64,000 bases of DNA from Nanobdellota archaeon (GTDB taxonomy: Archaea; Nanobdellota; Nanobdellia; Pacearchaeales; GW2011-AR1), in assembly GCA_027858295.1 (NCBI GenBank), contig JAQICZ010000004.1, positions 1 through 64,000 of the forward strand, read 5' to 3'. The translations under genes and the position numbers were made by a program. Positions 1 through 8,246 of the stretch are shown here, piece after piece; within the stretch, counting starts at the first letter, position 1; each line of letters opens with the position of its first letter. Under the pieces are notes generated by a model. That model saw only the letters and a list, made by a program, of their open reading frames with translations. It searched no databases and was not told the DNA's origin.

Positions 1-256
1 AATCATCCATTCGCCATAGTATTATTAGAAGATTGGGCTCACCAAAGGAATAAAGTCAAAAAATTATTTCTTTTCTTCTAATTTTTTAATTTTATTTGTC
101 AAATTTTTGCTGAAATTTAGGCTCCCTTGGAAAATCGCAGAAATTTCTTAACGGAAAAATCATCCATTCGCCATAGTATTATTAGAAGATTGGGCTCACC
201 AAAGGAATAAAGTCAAAAAATTATTTCTTTTCTTCTAATTTTTTAATTTTATTTGT
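1..256. repeat. 99-bp direct repeat duplicating the 3' end of the next gene
   Basis: Positions 1-99 and 158-256 are identical over 99 bases, then diverge. The second copy holds the last 12 or so codons and the stop of the minus-strand gene at 221-658. The first copy is a detached duplicate of that gene tail. Between them lie about 58 bp of AT-rich sequence. The first copy may extend left of the window. This looks like insertion or unequal duplication at a gene end that left the gene intact. Confidence 0.9.
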
Positions 257-658
257 TAAAATTTCTTTTTCCATTTGCATGATTCTTGCAAGTTCGTCGT
301 ATTTGTGGAGTCTTCTAGTGATTTCTGTTAAAAGCTCACCATAATCGTTATTTCCTAGCGTGAAGTTTTCAGGCTCGATTACTTCAACATGAGCTGGCAT
401 GTATTTGAACATTAGAAGTGCTAAGATTAGTGGCTCTTCTACACTTACTTCGATTTCTGCGAAGGTTGTAAATAAATCTTTTTTATCTTTAACTGCTTTT
501 GGTTCATTAACTTTTCTTTCAGTTAGCTCCACACCTTTTTCTTTTGAAATATTGTCACATATTTCATTAAGCACATCTACTAGGTGGTCTGCTGGACGAC
601 CCATTGCTTCAATAATCATAATCGAATTGATTTTTTGTTTTGGTAATTCCGAACTCAT
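221..658 (-). CDS. Conserved archaeal hypothetical protein, coiled-coil C-terminus
   Basis: A 145-residue soluble protein I cannot assign to a function. The N-terminal part (residues about 10-100) is a mixed alpha/beta domain opening with a conserved-looking GRPADHL stretch. Residues about 108-145 are charged and helical and could form a coiled coil ending in LEEKK. The ATG at 658 overlaps the upstream gene by 50 bp. Later Met codons at 619 and 604 exist, but the hydrophobic strand before GRP looks like part of the domain, so the long start is preferred. The arrangement suggests co-transcription with the secreted-protein gene at 609-1316. The last codons lie in the 99-bp duplicated repeat. 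Confidence 0.7.
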   Translation of the reverse strand: MSSELPKQKINSIMIIEAMGRPADHLVDVLNEICDNISKEKGVELTERKVNEPKAVKDKKDLFTTFAEIEVSVEEPLILALLMFKYMPAHVEVIEPENFTLGNNDYGELLTEITRRLHKYDELARIMQMEKEILTNKIKKLEEKK

Positions 659-1316
659 TTTGTTTCTTATTTGGTTTTATTTTATACATTACGAGAAGAA
701 GAAGACAAAATCCAAAAATTGAATACTTTGCGTAACCCTTCTGTACTTTTTCTGTGTTTTCCTTCGTTTTTATAGTTTTTGGGTTTAAATGAATAGGATT
801 CGCAACAGAAGGTGAAAACTCTTTTTTTGTAAAATTTGTTTGTTTGGGAAGCGAAGTTTGATTGGTCGATTCTTCGACTGGTCGATTCTTCGATGAGTGA
901 GAGGAAGAGGTTGCAGAGATTGAGGGAAGAGGGGATTCTTGAGTTATTATTTTTTGTAGTTCGATTGAATAGTTTTCGAAGATGAATATTTCTTTTTTGG
1001 AGTTTCTTATTTTTACTACTATGTCTGCCAGACCTCTTGTGTCAGATACTGTTAGGAGAAATGTTGAGGTATTAGATTCAAAATGAACATCATTTATGTA
1101 ATACATTGAAGATTTCCATTTTTCATCCCAAATTTTCGAGATTCTTTTATTGTTTTGTGTTATATCTATTTTAACATCATATAGGGCAGCAGGGAAGTCT
1201 TTTAATTCTAGGTTGAAGGTTATGTTTTCCTGGGAAGATTTTGAAGGATAATCTAAATGTATTGTTTGAGCAGAGATTATGGGAATTAGGAGAATAATTA
1301 ATAATAACTGCTTCAT
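609..1316 (-). CDS. Secreted single-pass membrane protein of unknown function
   Basis: A 235-residue protein starting with a clear signal peptide (residues 1-16, hydrophobic, ending ISAQ). It then has an extracellular beta-rich domain (about 17-125), a Ser/Thr/Pro/Lys-rich linker (about 130-190), one transmembrane helix near residues 197-214 and a short Lys-rich cytoplasmic tail. No catalytic motif is visible and the family is not recognised. A 16-nt sequence occurs twice in tandem in the linker near 860-892, so the linker is locally repetitive. It probably shares a transcript with the downstream gene it overlaps. Confidence 0.7.
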   Translation of the reverse strand: MKQLLLIILLIPIISAQTIHLDYPSKSSQENITFNLELKDFPAALYDVKIDITQNNKRISKIWDEKWKSSMYYINDVHFESNTSTFLLTVSDTRGLADIVVKIRNSKKEIFIFENYSIELQKIITQESPLPSISATSSSHSSKNRPVEESTNQTSLPKQTNFTKKEFSPSVANPIHLNPKTIKTKENTEKVQKGYAKYSIFGFCLLLLVMYKIKPNKKQNEFGITKTKNQFDYDY

Positions 1317-1499
1317 GGCTATTCGTTATAATGGATATACTTATTATTTATCTTTGAAAATTATCCCTAGTAGGAGGTGGGCGATTGTTTGATTGTTTGA
1401 TTTGGCGATGAGGGTATGGGGCAATTTTAGCTCGCGGATGAAACGGATTTTCCGGATTAGGCAAGGGTGTAGGTATCATGTACTCGGTATAAAGTATTA

Positions 1500-1715
1500 G
1501 GTCTTTTTTGTGAAGGCATAGGGCAAATTAATCTGTTGAATTAGTCGTTCGCGTACCTAAGGGGCACGAGAACCTGAGCGAGACTTCTCAGACTGCGTGC
1601 ATGTAAATTGTTGTATTTTTTGGTGGCTAAAAATTATGAGTTGCTCAATTGATGTTGCGTTGAACCTGACTTGCCTCCTATAATCTGGGGAAGTTAGAGA
1701 CCTAAATATCTAATT
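1500..1715. repeat. Composite intergenic repeat with a nested 39-bp insert
   Basis: The 457-bp gap at 1317-1773 carries no gene. From about 1516 it contains the family's left module (GTTGAATTAGTCGTTCGCG). The GC-rich core is interrupted at 1554-1592 and resumes as CTGCGTGCA at 1593. The middle module is at about 1650-1680 and the right module (TAATCTGGGG, then GTTAGAGACC) at 1681-1714. Position 32313 holds an uninterrupted copy of the same core, which shows that 1554-1592 is an insertion. Confidence 0.75.
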
Positions 1716-1773
1716 AGGCATATATAATCTTGATGAACAAAAAAACAAATCAGACTAGAAACCTGCGGAGAAA

Positions 1774-2310
1774 TTATTGTTCTTTTTTCTTGGATATTTT
1801 CTTTTTGACTGCTTTCTTTTTTGCAGTTACTTTATTTTCATTGAAGTCTTTGACATCTAACTTACCTTTGTCTAGGTATTTTTCTTTGAAATCTTCGTAC
1901 TCAATATTCACCCTAGCACCCTCTTTCTTTTTCCTTGCAATTAATATTCTTGGAAATACTTTTTTTGTTAGATACCATAGGCATTGGCCTTTTTCCATTT
2001 GGTCTAGAAGTCCTGTCGATTTTACTTCTACTCCTATAACATCGTACCTTTCACCGTTTTTCTTGAAACATAGCAAGTCTGGGAAACCGGTTCCAATAGA
2101 AAGAGCCTTTGTGAATGGATTATATTTTCTTCTAGCGGGGGCGACTTTGTCTCGATCGAAGTCAACAGTATTCATCCATTTTGTGACAATCCAGCCTTTT
2201 GATTCTAGGTCTTCTCTAACTTTGGTTTCAAACAGAAGTCCTCTTCTTTTGTTTGCAGTTCCTTGTTTTGAATAATTGATTGGCTCTTTTTCAGAAATTT
2301 CCTCTTTCAT
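1774..2310 (-). CDS. PD-(D/E)XK nuclease-like protein
   Basis: A 178-residue protein with the catalytic pattern of the PD-(D/E)XK superfamily: E28 in the first helix, D78 in GFPDLL, and E95-x-K97 in GVEVKS, followed by a Gln-containing helix (Q104, Q109). This resembles archaeal Hjc-like and VRR-type nucleases, which cleave branched or flapped DNA. The substrate here cannot be read from sequence. Residues about 150-178 are a Lys/Ser tail that could bind nucleic acid. It stands alone, divergent from the region leading into the PCNA gene about 370 bp away. A repair role is inference. Confidence 0.65.
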   Translation of the reverse strand: MKEEISEKEPINYSKQGTANKRRGLLFETKVREDLESKGWIVTKWMNTVDFDRDKVAPARRKYNPFTKALSIGTGFPDLLCFKKNGERYDVIGVEVKSTGLLDQMEKGQCLWYLTKKVFPRILIARKKKEGARVNIEYEDFKEKYLDKGKLDVKDFNENKVTAKKKAVKKKISKKKEQ

Positions 2311-2442
2311 TATAAAAAATAGGTGTTTTGCTTTATATATTTGGCTAACTAATGAATGGTTGAGCCGGAGATATAAAACAATCAGGCAATTTAGCTCACG
2401 GATTAAGACAGGGATTGGTGCAGGGATTGAATATATAAAAAA

Positions 2443-2660
2443 GAGAATAACAATGCTTAAAATGAAATCTCCGAAAAATTGTTTACCAATCTATTTTTCC
2501 TGCCTGAGATTTTGTTTTCCCATAAACATAAAAAATGGAGAATAACAATGCTTAAAATGAAATCTCCGACAAATTGTTTACCAATCTATTTTTCCTGCCT
2601 GAGATTTTGTTTTCTCATAAACAGAAAAGAATGGAGAATAACAATGCTTAAAAAACAAGG
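2443..2660. repeat. About 95-bp tandem repeat upstream of PCNA
   Basis: Units start at 2443, 2538 and 2634, each with GAGAATAACAATGCTTAA. The first two are nearly identical over about 95 bp and the third stops after about 25 bp, just before the PCNA start at 2676. No convincing gene is encoded; the short plus-strand open frames here simply follow the repeat. The rest of the gap (2311-2442) contains a fragment of the dispersed intergenic family near 2380-2410. Confidence 0.85.
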
Positions 2661-2675
2661 AAATTTACTTATTTT

Positions 2676-3404
2676 ATGAAACTTAAATTAAATGATGCAA
2701 CATTATTCGCGAAGTCCATTGATTTAATCTCAGAACTGGTTATGGAAGTTAAAATTAAGGTTAATGAGTTTGGGTTATCTATTGTAGCAATTGACCCTGC
2801 AAATGTTTCTATGGTTTCATTAAAGGTTCCTAAAAGCTCGTTTCAAGAGTTTGAAGTGGAAGATGAGAATTTGGGAATAAGCTTAGAGAGTTTAAAGAAA
2901 GTTCTTAGAAGATGTGGAAAATCCAGTGCGTTAACTCTGGAAAGAAATGAGAATATGCTAGAAATTAAAATTGAAGATAAAATTAAGAGATCGTTTTCTT
3001 TAAGCCTTATTGAGATTGATGCGGAAGATAAGGAGTTCCCAGCTCATTTAGAATTTTCCTCAAAGATTGATATTGACTCCCAAGAATTAACAGATGCTAT
3101 TGATGATTGCGCTGTTGTTTCGGATGCTTGTTCCTTTGTTGTGGAAAATGGCAAATTTGTTGTAGAGACAAAGAATATTAACAAGGCAAGAACTGAATTT
3201 TCCTCAGAAGATGTTAAGGTTAATGCAGAAGATTGTAGGTCTAGATATTCAATTGATTATTTACAGAAGTTTATGAAAGCTGGAAAAGCATTTGACAGAA
3301 CTCATCTTAACTTTGCAAATGACCATCCTATTAGAGTTGACTTCAAGTCAGAAGTTGTTTCTCTGAGTTTTCTTTTGGCGCCTAGAATTGAGACGGATGA
3401 CTAG
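2676..3404 (+). CDS. pcn: DNA polymerase sliding clamp (PCNA)
   Basis: A 242-residue protein with the two-domain PCNA fold. It has the N-terminal KLNDATLFAKSIDLISEL helix, the loop with AIDPANVSMV, the central connector with LESLKKVLRR, and the C-terminal strand LLAPRIE that joins client-binding loops. It forms the trimeric ring that tethers polymerase, ligase and FEN1 to DNA. Length matches archaeal PCNA (about 245). The ATG at 2676 follows directly on an AT-rich stretch and a partial tandem repeat unit, so the transcript is probably nearly leaderless. It is transcribed alone on the plus strand. Confidence 0.96.
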   Translation: MKLKLNDATLFAKSIDLISELVMEVKIKVNEFGLSIVAIDPANVSMVSLKVPKSSFQEFEVEDENLGISLESLKKVLRRCGKSSALTLERNENMLEIKIEDKIKRSFSLSLIEIDAEDKEFPAHLEFSSKIDIDSQELTDAIDDCAVVSDACSFVVENGKFVVETKNINKARTEFSSEDVKVNAEDCRSRYSIDYLQKFMKAGKAFDRTHLNFANDHPIRVDFKSEVVSLSFLLAPRIETDD

Positions 3405-3407
3405 GAC

Positions 3408-3515
3408 TTGTTGTTAGTTGTTAGTTTATTACACACCCGCTGCACTTTATTCGCCTTTCGACAGGATAAGCTTGCTCTGCTGGGACAGAAGAAATTGCTG
3501 GAGATTCACAGGGGT
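3408..3515. repeat. Heptanucleotide tract plus subfamily-B hairpin module
   Basis: Right after the PCNA stop there are tandem GTTGTTA-type heptamers (about 3411-3430). They are followed by a GC-richer module with CGCCTTTCGACAGG and TTGCTCTGCTGGG (about 3450-3485). The same module recurs at 7040-7090, 27615-27690 and 28550-28610. Confidence 0.65.
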
Positions 3516-3603
3516 TGAGCAACCTGAGAGTGAGGGCTAAAGGTTTACAATATTTCAGTTTAGAAATTTGAGTATATTGATATTTTTCTTGCGGTTTGCG
3601 TAC

Positions 3604-4872
3604 TTATTTATTTAGTAAATCTACTCGGCCTGGACTTGCTTTCATGTATTTTTGCTTAATGAACCATACTAAGAAAAGAACTATTACTATTATGATTATC
3701 CAACCAATTAGCTTTCCTGTTGAAGTTTTCTTTATTGTCTCGCATGTTCCTAAGCAACAGAGGTTGGCTCTTGCTTGAACGACGTCACCGATACAAATTT
3801 CCTTGTTGGGAGTACACACATTGCCATTTTGCTCTTTACAGGTTTGCGTGTCTGATCCAATTACTTGATTTGAAGAAATGTTAATAAAGGTTCCATTTTC
3901 TGTTACAATTATTTCTGTATTGTTTTCGGATGTTTTGTTTCTATCAATAACATAAGTTACGTTGTCTACTGCTATTGTCCCTTCGGCCGCATCATTTGTG
4001 AAATTCTCACTTGGCTCAGTAGTATTCACTGAATCATTTTTTTCATCGTCCTGGATAACAATTGTTTTTACTTCTGGATTATAAACCAGAACTCCGTATG
4101 GAATATTTTCGTAGTATAAGTCTAATTTTTCAAAACCCTTTTCTGCAGGAGCATTGAATTCTAAAGTTATTGTTTCCCCATCTTTCAAAGTGATTGAATT
4201 GGTTACGACAACGGCTCCTGTAATCGGAACACCTGTTTCTCCTTCAGTTATATTTTCTTCTTGTGTTGCGTTTTTGTCAGAAGAGAAAGCGGCAAATAAT
4301 GTTGCAAAGAAGCCTTGTTTTTCTGTTTCGTTTTCGATATCTGAAATACTTAAATTATCTAGAAGGCCCTGAGACACATTACCTACTGGCATAGTTATTT
4401 TCTCTAAATCAATTACTATTTTTTTAGGCATTAAGTTCTCAACGTCTACTGAATATTGCCCGCTTGTTACTATTAATGGTGGACTTATTGAGAAGGGTAC
4501 TGTCTCATTTATGATTGTAAAAGGTGCTGTTAAGTCTGATGTAACAATCTTTCCTGCGGAACGATAGGATACATCTTTTATTGTCATGGTATAATCACCC
4601 AATGTTCGTTCTTCAGTTCTTGGAATCTGCAGATAAAAATAATAATCTCCCTCAATATTTATCAAATTAATTTTACCAAAGTTTACAGAGCTGCTTCCTC
4701 GATTAAATTCAACTTGACTTGCAATAATTGGCTTTGTAAAGGTCCCTGAAATTTTCACTATGAAATTTTCACCCTTTTTAACAGAATCTTTAACTTCAAT
4801 ATCTACTGCTGCAACAAAGGAAAAGAGCATAAGTGCTAATAAAAAAACGAAAAATAACTTTGCGAACTTCAT
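3604..4872 (-). CDS. Secreted, C-terminally membrane-anchored protein, unknown function
   Basis: A 422-residue protein with an N-terminal signal peptide (about 1-22, ending FVAAV). It has a long beta-rich, Asn/Thr-rich ectodomain with many N-glycosylation sequons and a small Cys-rich patch near residues 343-376. One transmembrane helix follows at about 390-410, with a short basic tail. No enzymatic motif is visible. It lies one base downstream of the 660-residue secreted protein, so the two are surely one transcription unit. A shared topology of ectodomain, Cys-rich patch, C-terminal anchor and cytoplasmic tail suggests partners in a cell-surface structure (inference). Confidence 0.75.
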   Translation of the reverse strand: MKFAKLFFVFLLALMLFSFVAAVDIEVKDSVKKGENFIVKISGTFTKPIIASQVEFNRGSSSVNFGKINLINIEGDYYFYLQIPRTEERTLGDYTMTIKDVSYRSAGKIVTSDLTAPFTIINETVPFSISPPLIVTSGQYSVDVENLMPKKIVIDLEKITMPVGNVSQGLLDNLSISDIENETEKQGFFATLFAAFSSDKNATQEENITEGETGVPITGAVVVTNSITLKDGETITLEFNAPAEKGFEKLDLYYENIPYGVLVYNPEVKTIVIQDDEKNDSVNTTEPSENFTNDAAEGTIAVDNVTYVIDRNKTSENNTEIIVTENGTFINISSNQVIGSDTQTCKEQNGNVCTPNKEICIGDVVQARANLCCLGTCETIKKTSTGKLIGWIIIIVIVLFLVWFIKQKYMKASPGRVDLLNK

Positions 4873-4873
4873 A

Positions 4874-6856
4874 TTACTTACTCATCTCTTTTAATTTATT
4901 CAGAACACTATCTAGTTCCTGTGGAGATTTTGACTGAGGTCTTTGCGAAGGATTTCCTTGAGGCACCATTGGACGACCTTTAGGTGGCATTGGTCTTGAT
5001 TGTTTTGTTGCGCCTGAAGGCCCCGTCGGTCTTGAAGGCATTGGACGAACTTGAGGAGGCATTCCTGGTCTATGATGTGGCGCTCCTGGTCTTCTCATTC
5101 CCGGAGGGCCTGGATAACCTGGTCTATTTGGTCTTACAAAATCAGTAGGTTCGGATTTATCATCCTTATCTTTATCTTGCATATCTTCAATGAATTCTCT
5201 GATCTTTTCTCTGTAAATTATTCCGATTGTTATCAAGATAATTAATATGAACAAAACCCAAATCCACCATTTGGATTTTGGTGTTGAACTACTGCCGTCA
5301 ACTATACAACATGTATCACTACCAGAAGCACAACTGTACATTGTTGTTTCTTTATAGCCGTCACCACAATCAAAAGCTTCACATGTTCCATCATTTACTG
5401 AACAACTTGCTTCGTCTGGACTTGGACCTGGCTCTGGAGTTGTTGTCTCTTCACAAGTCCCGCCGACACAACAAAGATTACCAGCAATACTATCATCTGT
5501 ATATTTTTCTACACCACCAGAGCAGTATTCACCACCAGAACATAATATTCCGCTTACGTCTGCACACTTTTCTACAGCTGGAGCCGTATTACAACATTTT
5601 TTAAAACCACAACCTTGATATCCAGACAACAGGTCTCCTTCACATTCAATTCCTGACATACAAAAAAAGTTGGAGGCTTCACAATCATTGTCGGAAGTTG
5701 ACGCTCCACTCTCATTATCCTCACCATCAACAATATCAACTGGGCCAAAGTAAGATCCTCTTGGCCATAAAGAATAAAGAATAAATCCATTATTTACAAT
5801 ATTCCCTCCATCCCAACAACCCTCTTCTTGTTGCATCTCAAATAACCATTCGATAGCGTTAGCTCCTTCTGTTAACTCTCGACCCCTAAATGGAATCATT
5901 GCTAGTGCAGTATCGTAATATTTTCCATTCGAAACTTTCCAATATTGCTCATTAATTTGTCTTGAAAGGATATTTGTTTTGTATTCTTCATACCCGGTTA
6001 AAATATACAATAACGATTGAGGGAACACTCCTCTATTGCTTGGTTCACCTGTAACTAAATAAGGAACATAGGAAGAAAGCTCGTGGTCTAATTTGTCCAA
6101 AACAGCAGTTGCCCAGAGAGTTCCTTCATAATCACAAGTACCTGCTAGGTCTGCGAAACAAAAAGATTCTATTGTTTCTATTGTAGTCCCTTGTTCTGGA
6201 GCAGAATGAATTTCATCTAAAACGTGAATTGTTGTGGAATCTTGTTCTTTGAATAATAGAGTCGTTAAGAAGGATTTTCCACATTTAACTTCGAAATCTA
6301 GTTCATAACATTCTGGTTTTATTTTCAACCAGTACCCCGTTTCGGATATCGAGAAACATCTTCCAGGAGCTGCTGTTATTTTTTTATTTTCTAAAATATC
6401 TGTTGTGTATTCGTTATTATCATATGTTATAGTACAAGATGTCGCGTTTTGAGCTTCAATTTCTAGGTACCAGATTAAATCTGTTGGAACCGCTTTTTGA
6501 TCTAGTAACCACGCTTCTGCTTTTACTGTATCTTCTCCAACCTTATCTAAAGCAAGAATTGCCTGTGCGGTTGTTTTTATATCACATCTTGACTTAGGCC
6601 AGCATTCATCTGATTTTGCGTCACCTTTCAATTCGGCCTTACACTCGCCTACTGACAAAACGGAAAAAATCTTTTCAAATGTTGTTAATTTGTCACAAGT
6701 TTTGTTCCCAACGACTTGGGCTAAACAATCATAAGCGATGTCTACCCTTTCAGATTCTGTCATATTTTCAAAATTATAAGCGGCTACTTTACCTATAGAG
6801 AAAGTTGCTACTAGAAAGAATACTATTAGAATTCCAAATATCACCTTCTTATTCAT
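4874..6856 (-). CDS. Secreted alpha-toroid-like protein with Cys-rich repeats and Pro-rich tail
   Basis: A 660-residue protein with a signal peptide (about 1-26). The lumenal part (about 40-370) has helical segments such as TTAQAILALDKVG and TEGANAIEWLFEMQQEEGCW, which resemble the terpenoid-cyclase/prenyltransferase alpha-alpha toroid also found in macroglobulin-like proteins. Residues about 390-530 hold three cysteine-rich repeats of GxxCCxxG type. A transmembrane helix follows at about 552-572, then a cytoplasmic tail extremely rich in Pro, Arg and Met (about 590-645). No thioester motif is seen, and enzymatic activity is unlikely. It is paired with the gene at 3604-4872. Confidence 0.65.
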   Translation of the reverse strand: MNKKVIFGILIVFFLVATFSIGKVAAYNFENMTESERVDIAYDCLAQVVGNKTCDKLTTFEKIFSVLSVGECKAELKGDAKSDECWPKSRCDIKTTAQAILALDKVGEDTVKAEAWLLDQKAVPTDLIWYLEIEAQNATSCTITYDNNEYTTDILENKKITAAPGRCFSISETGYWLKIKPECYELDFEVKCGKSFLTTLLFKEQDSTTIHVLDEIHSAPEQGTTIETIESFCFADLAGTCDYEGTLWATAVLDKLDHELSSYVPYLVTGEPSNRGVFPQSLLYILTGYEEYKTNILSRQINEQYWKVSNGKYYDTALAMIPFRGRELTEGANAIEWLFEMQQEEGCWDGGNIVNNGFILYSLWPRGSYFGPVDIVDGEDNESGASTSDNDCEASNFFCMSGIECEGDLLSGYQGCGFKKCCNTAPAVEKCADVSGILCSGGEYCSGGVEKYTDDSIAGNLCCVGGTCEETTTPEPGPSPDEASCSVNDGTCEAFDCGDGYKETTMYSCASGSDTCCIVDGSSSTPKSKWWIWVLFILIILITIGIIYREKIREFIEDMQDKDKDDKSEPTDFVRPNRPGYPGPPGMRRPGAPHHRPGMPPQVRPMPSRPTGPSGATKQSRPMPPKGRPMVPQGNPSQRPQSKSPQELDSVLNKLKEMSK

Positions 6857-6911
6857 AATTAAATTAATGAGAACTTACTTTTAAATATTTAGTTTTTCTT
6901 GCGCGGAGAGG

Positions 6912-7092
6912 GTTGAAGTCGGTTTACTGTTGATGGTCTATGGTTGACGGTTATCAGTTGACGGTGGACGGTTATCAGTTGACAGTTGACAGTTGACGGT
7001 GAACGGTCTACGGTTGACGGATTATATTTATGCAGACGATGTACTTCGTCCGTCTTTGACAGCCCGAGCTTGCTCTGCTGGGGCAGTTGAAT
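6912..7092. repeat. Heptanucleotide array and subfamily-B hairpin module
   Basis: From about 6915 to 7021 the sequence is a degenerate tandem array with a 7-nt period (GGTTGAC, GGTTATC, AGTTGAC, GGTGGAC and similar), at least eleven units. It is followed at about 7040-7090 by a CGTCTTTGACAGCC / TTGCTCTGCTGGGG module shared with three other gaps. The rest of the 370-bp gap to 7226 shows no gene. A possible terminator-like AT-rich stretch lies near 7170-7200. Confidence 0.8.
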
Positions 7093-7226
7093 TAGAATTC
7101 CATCGCTTCGCGATTTGAGTGAATCTCGTGATGGCAGGGCCCAGATTTGTGATTTGGGTTGGGATTATTATTACAGATTTATAGAATTTATTTTTTATAG
7201 AGGACTTGCTATGAGCCTTCTGGGCT

Positions 7227-8246
7227 TTATTTTTTAACCTTAATTGCTCTTTTCTTATCAACAACCTTCTTTTTACGAATAACCTTAGAAACTTTCTTTT
7301 TACCTTTACCTCTAACCTTAATAATCTTATTCTTAGCAGCAATCTTTCTTTCAACCTTAGGAACAACCCTATTTTTATGAACAGCCTTGGAACGAATAAT
7401 TTTCTTCTCCTCATCCCCACTCAAACGAGCTAAATCCTCATTCAAAATAGCAATTTTACGATCGATATCTAGAATCATCTTTGAATAATTGTCACTTCTT
7501 ATTAAATAATCTCTTTGGGATATTTCACCACCATCAAAATACTTTTTTTGCACACTCTTGAAATATTCTTCAAGTGAATACTTTCGAAGATTCAAAGTAG
7601 ATATCTTTCTTCTCAAAGAAACTTTCTTTATAGTTTTCTTGAAAATTAAGAATAAAATAAAAGCTCCCCAAACAATAATCAGCAAAAGCTTCCAATTATT
7701 TTCAAAAAAAGAAACAAATCCAAATGCTGTATTTTTGTGAAATCTGTTCAAAGTAGAATAATCTTTAACCATTGATGAAACCTCAACATAACCCGACTCT
7801 ACTAAATCAGAAACCTTTTCATATCTTTCATTATTAATTTCCTTTTCAATTTCTCCTACAATAAATAGACTATTTTGGTTTTCCATCCCTTCTTCATAAC
7901 TCAGGTCGTAAAAAGTTTTCAATACATATAAATCATCACTCGCTCTGATTGCTGCTTCGTAGACTTCTTTAACTTCGACACAATACTCTTCAACTAATGA
8001 GAAATCCAATTCAGTCAAAGAATTCTTTTGCTTTTCAACCTGTCCTAAATAAATCAAATCTGCCTTCTCTAATAAATCATTCACCCTTAAAACATTAAAA
8101 CCATTATCAACCAAGTCCTGAGAATAACCTCTTGAAACATTTAGACACTCTTCAACAGAAGCCTGAGAAACAAAGTCAATAGCTATCGCATTTCCAATTA
8201 ATAATATTAATAAAACACTTAAAATTATTTTAAACGATGATTTCAT
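7227..8246 (-). CDS. Membrane protein with coiled coil and Lys-rich tail, partner of the RCC1 giant
   Basis: A 339-residue protein with a signal peptide (about 1-22) and a helical ectodomain (about 25-180). A transmembrane helix near residues 185-205 (LLLIIVWGAFILFLIF) is followed by a cytoplasmic helical segment and a C-terminal tail of about 60 residues dominated by Lys/Arg/Val. It overlaps the end of the giant gene upstream by 4 bp, implying translational coupling. The giant has the same membrane-proximal layout (helical region, TM, cytoplasmic coiled coil). The two probably form a complex, with the basic tail contacting nucleic acid or acidic proteins (inference). Confidence 0.7.
   Translation of the reverse strand: MKSSFKIILSVLLILLIGNAIAIDFVSQASVEECLNVSRGYSQDLVDNGFNVLRVNDLLEKADLIYLGQVEKQKNSLTELDFSLVEEYCVEVKEVYEAAIRASDDLYVLKTFYDLSYEEGMENQNSLFIVGEIEKEINNERYEKVSDLVESGYVEVSSMVKDYSTLNRFHKNTAFGFVSFFENNWKLLLIIVWGAFILFLIFKKTIKKVSLRRKISTLNLRKYSLEEYFKSVQKKYFDGGEISQRDYLIRSDNYSKMILDIDRKIAILNEDLARLSGDEEKKIIRSKAVHKNRVVPKVERKIAAKNKIIKVRGKGKKKVSKVIRKKKVVDKKRAIKVKK

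Noticed and set aside
7028-7420. 130-residue minus-strand frame
   Set aside because: It overlaps the Lys-rich end of the membrane protein at 7227-8246 in another frame and runs into repeat DNA.
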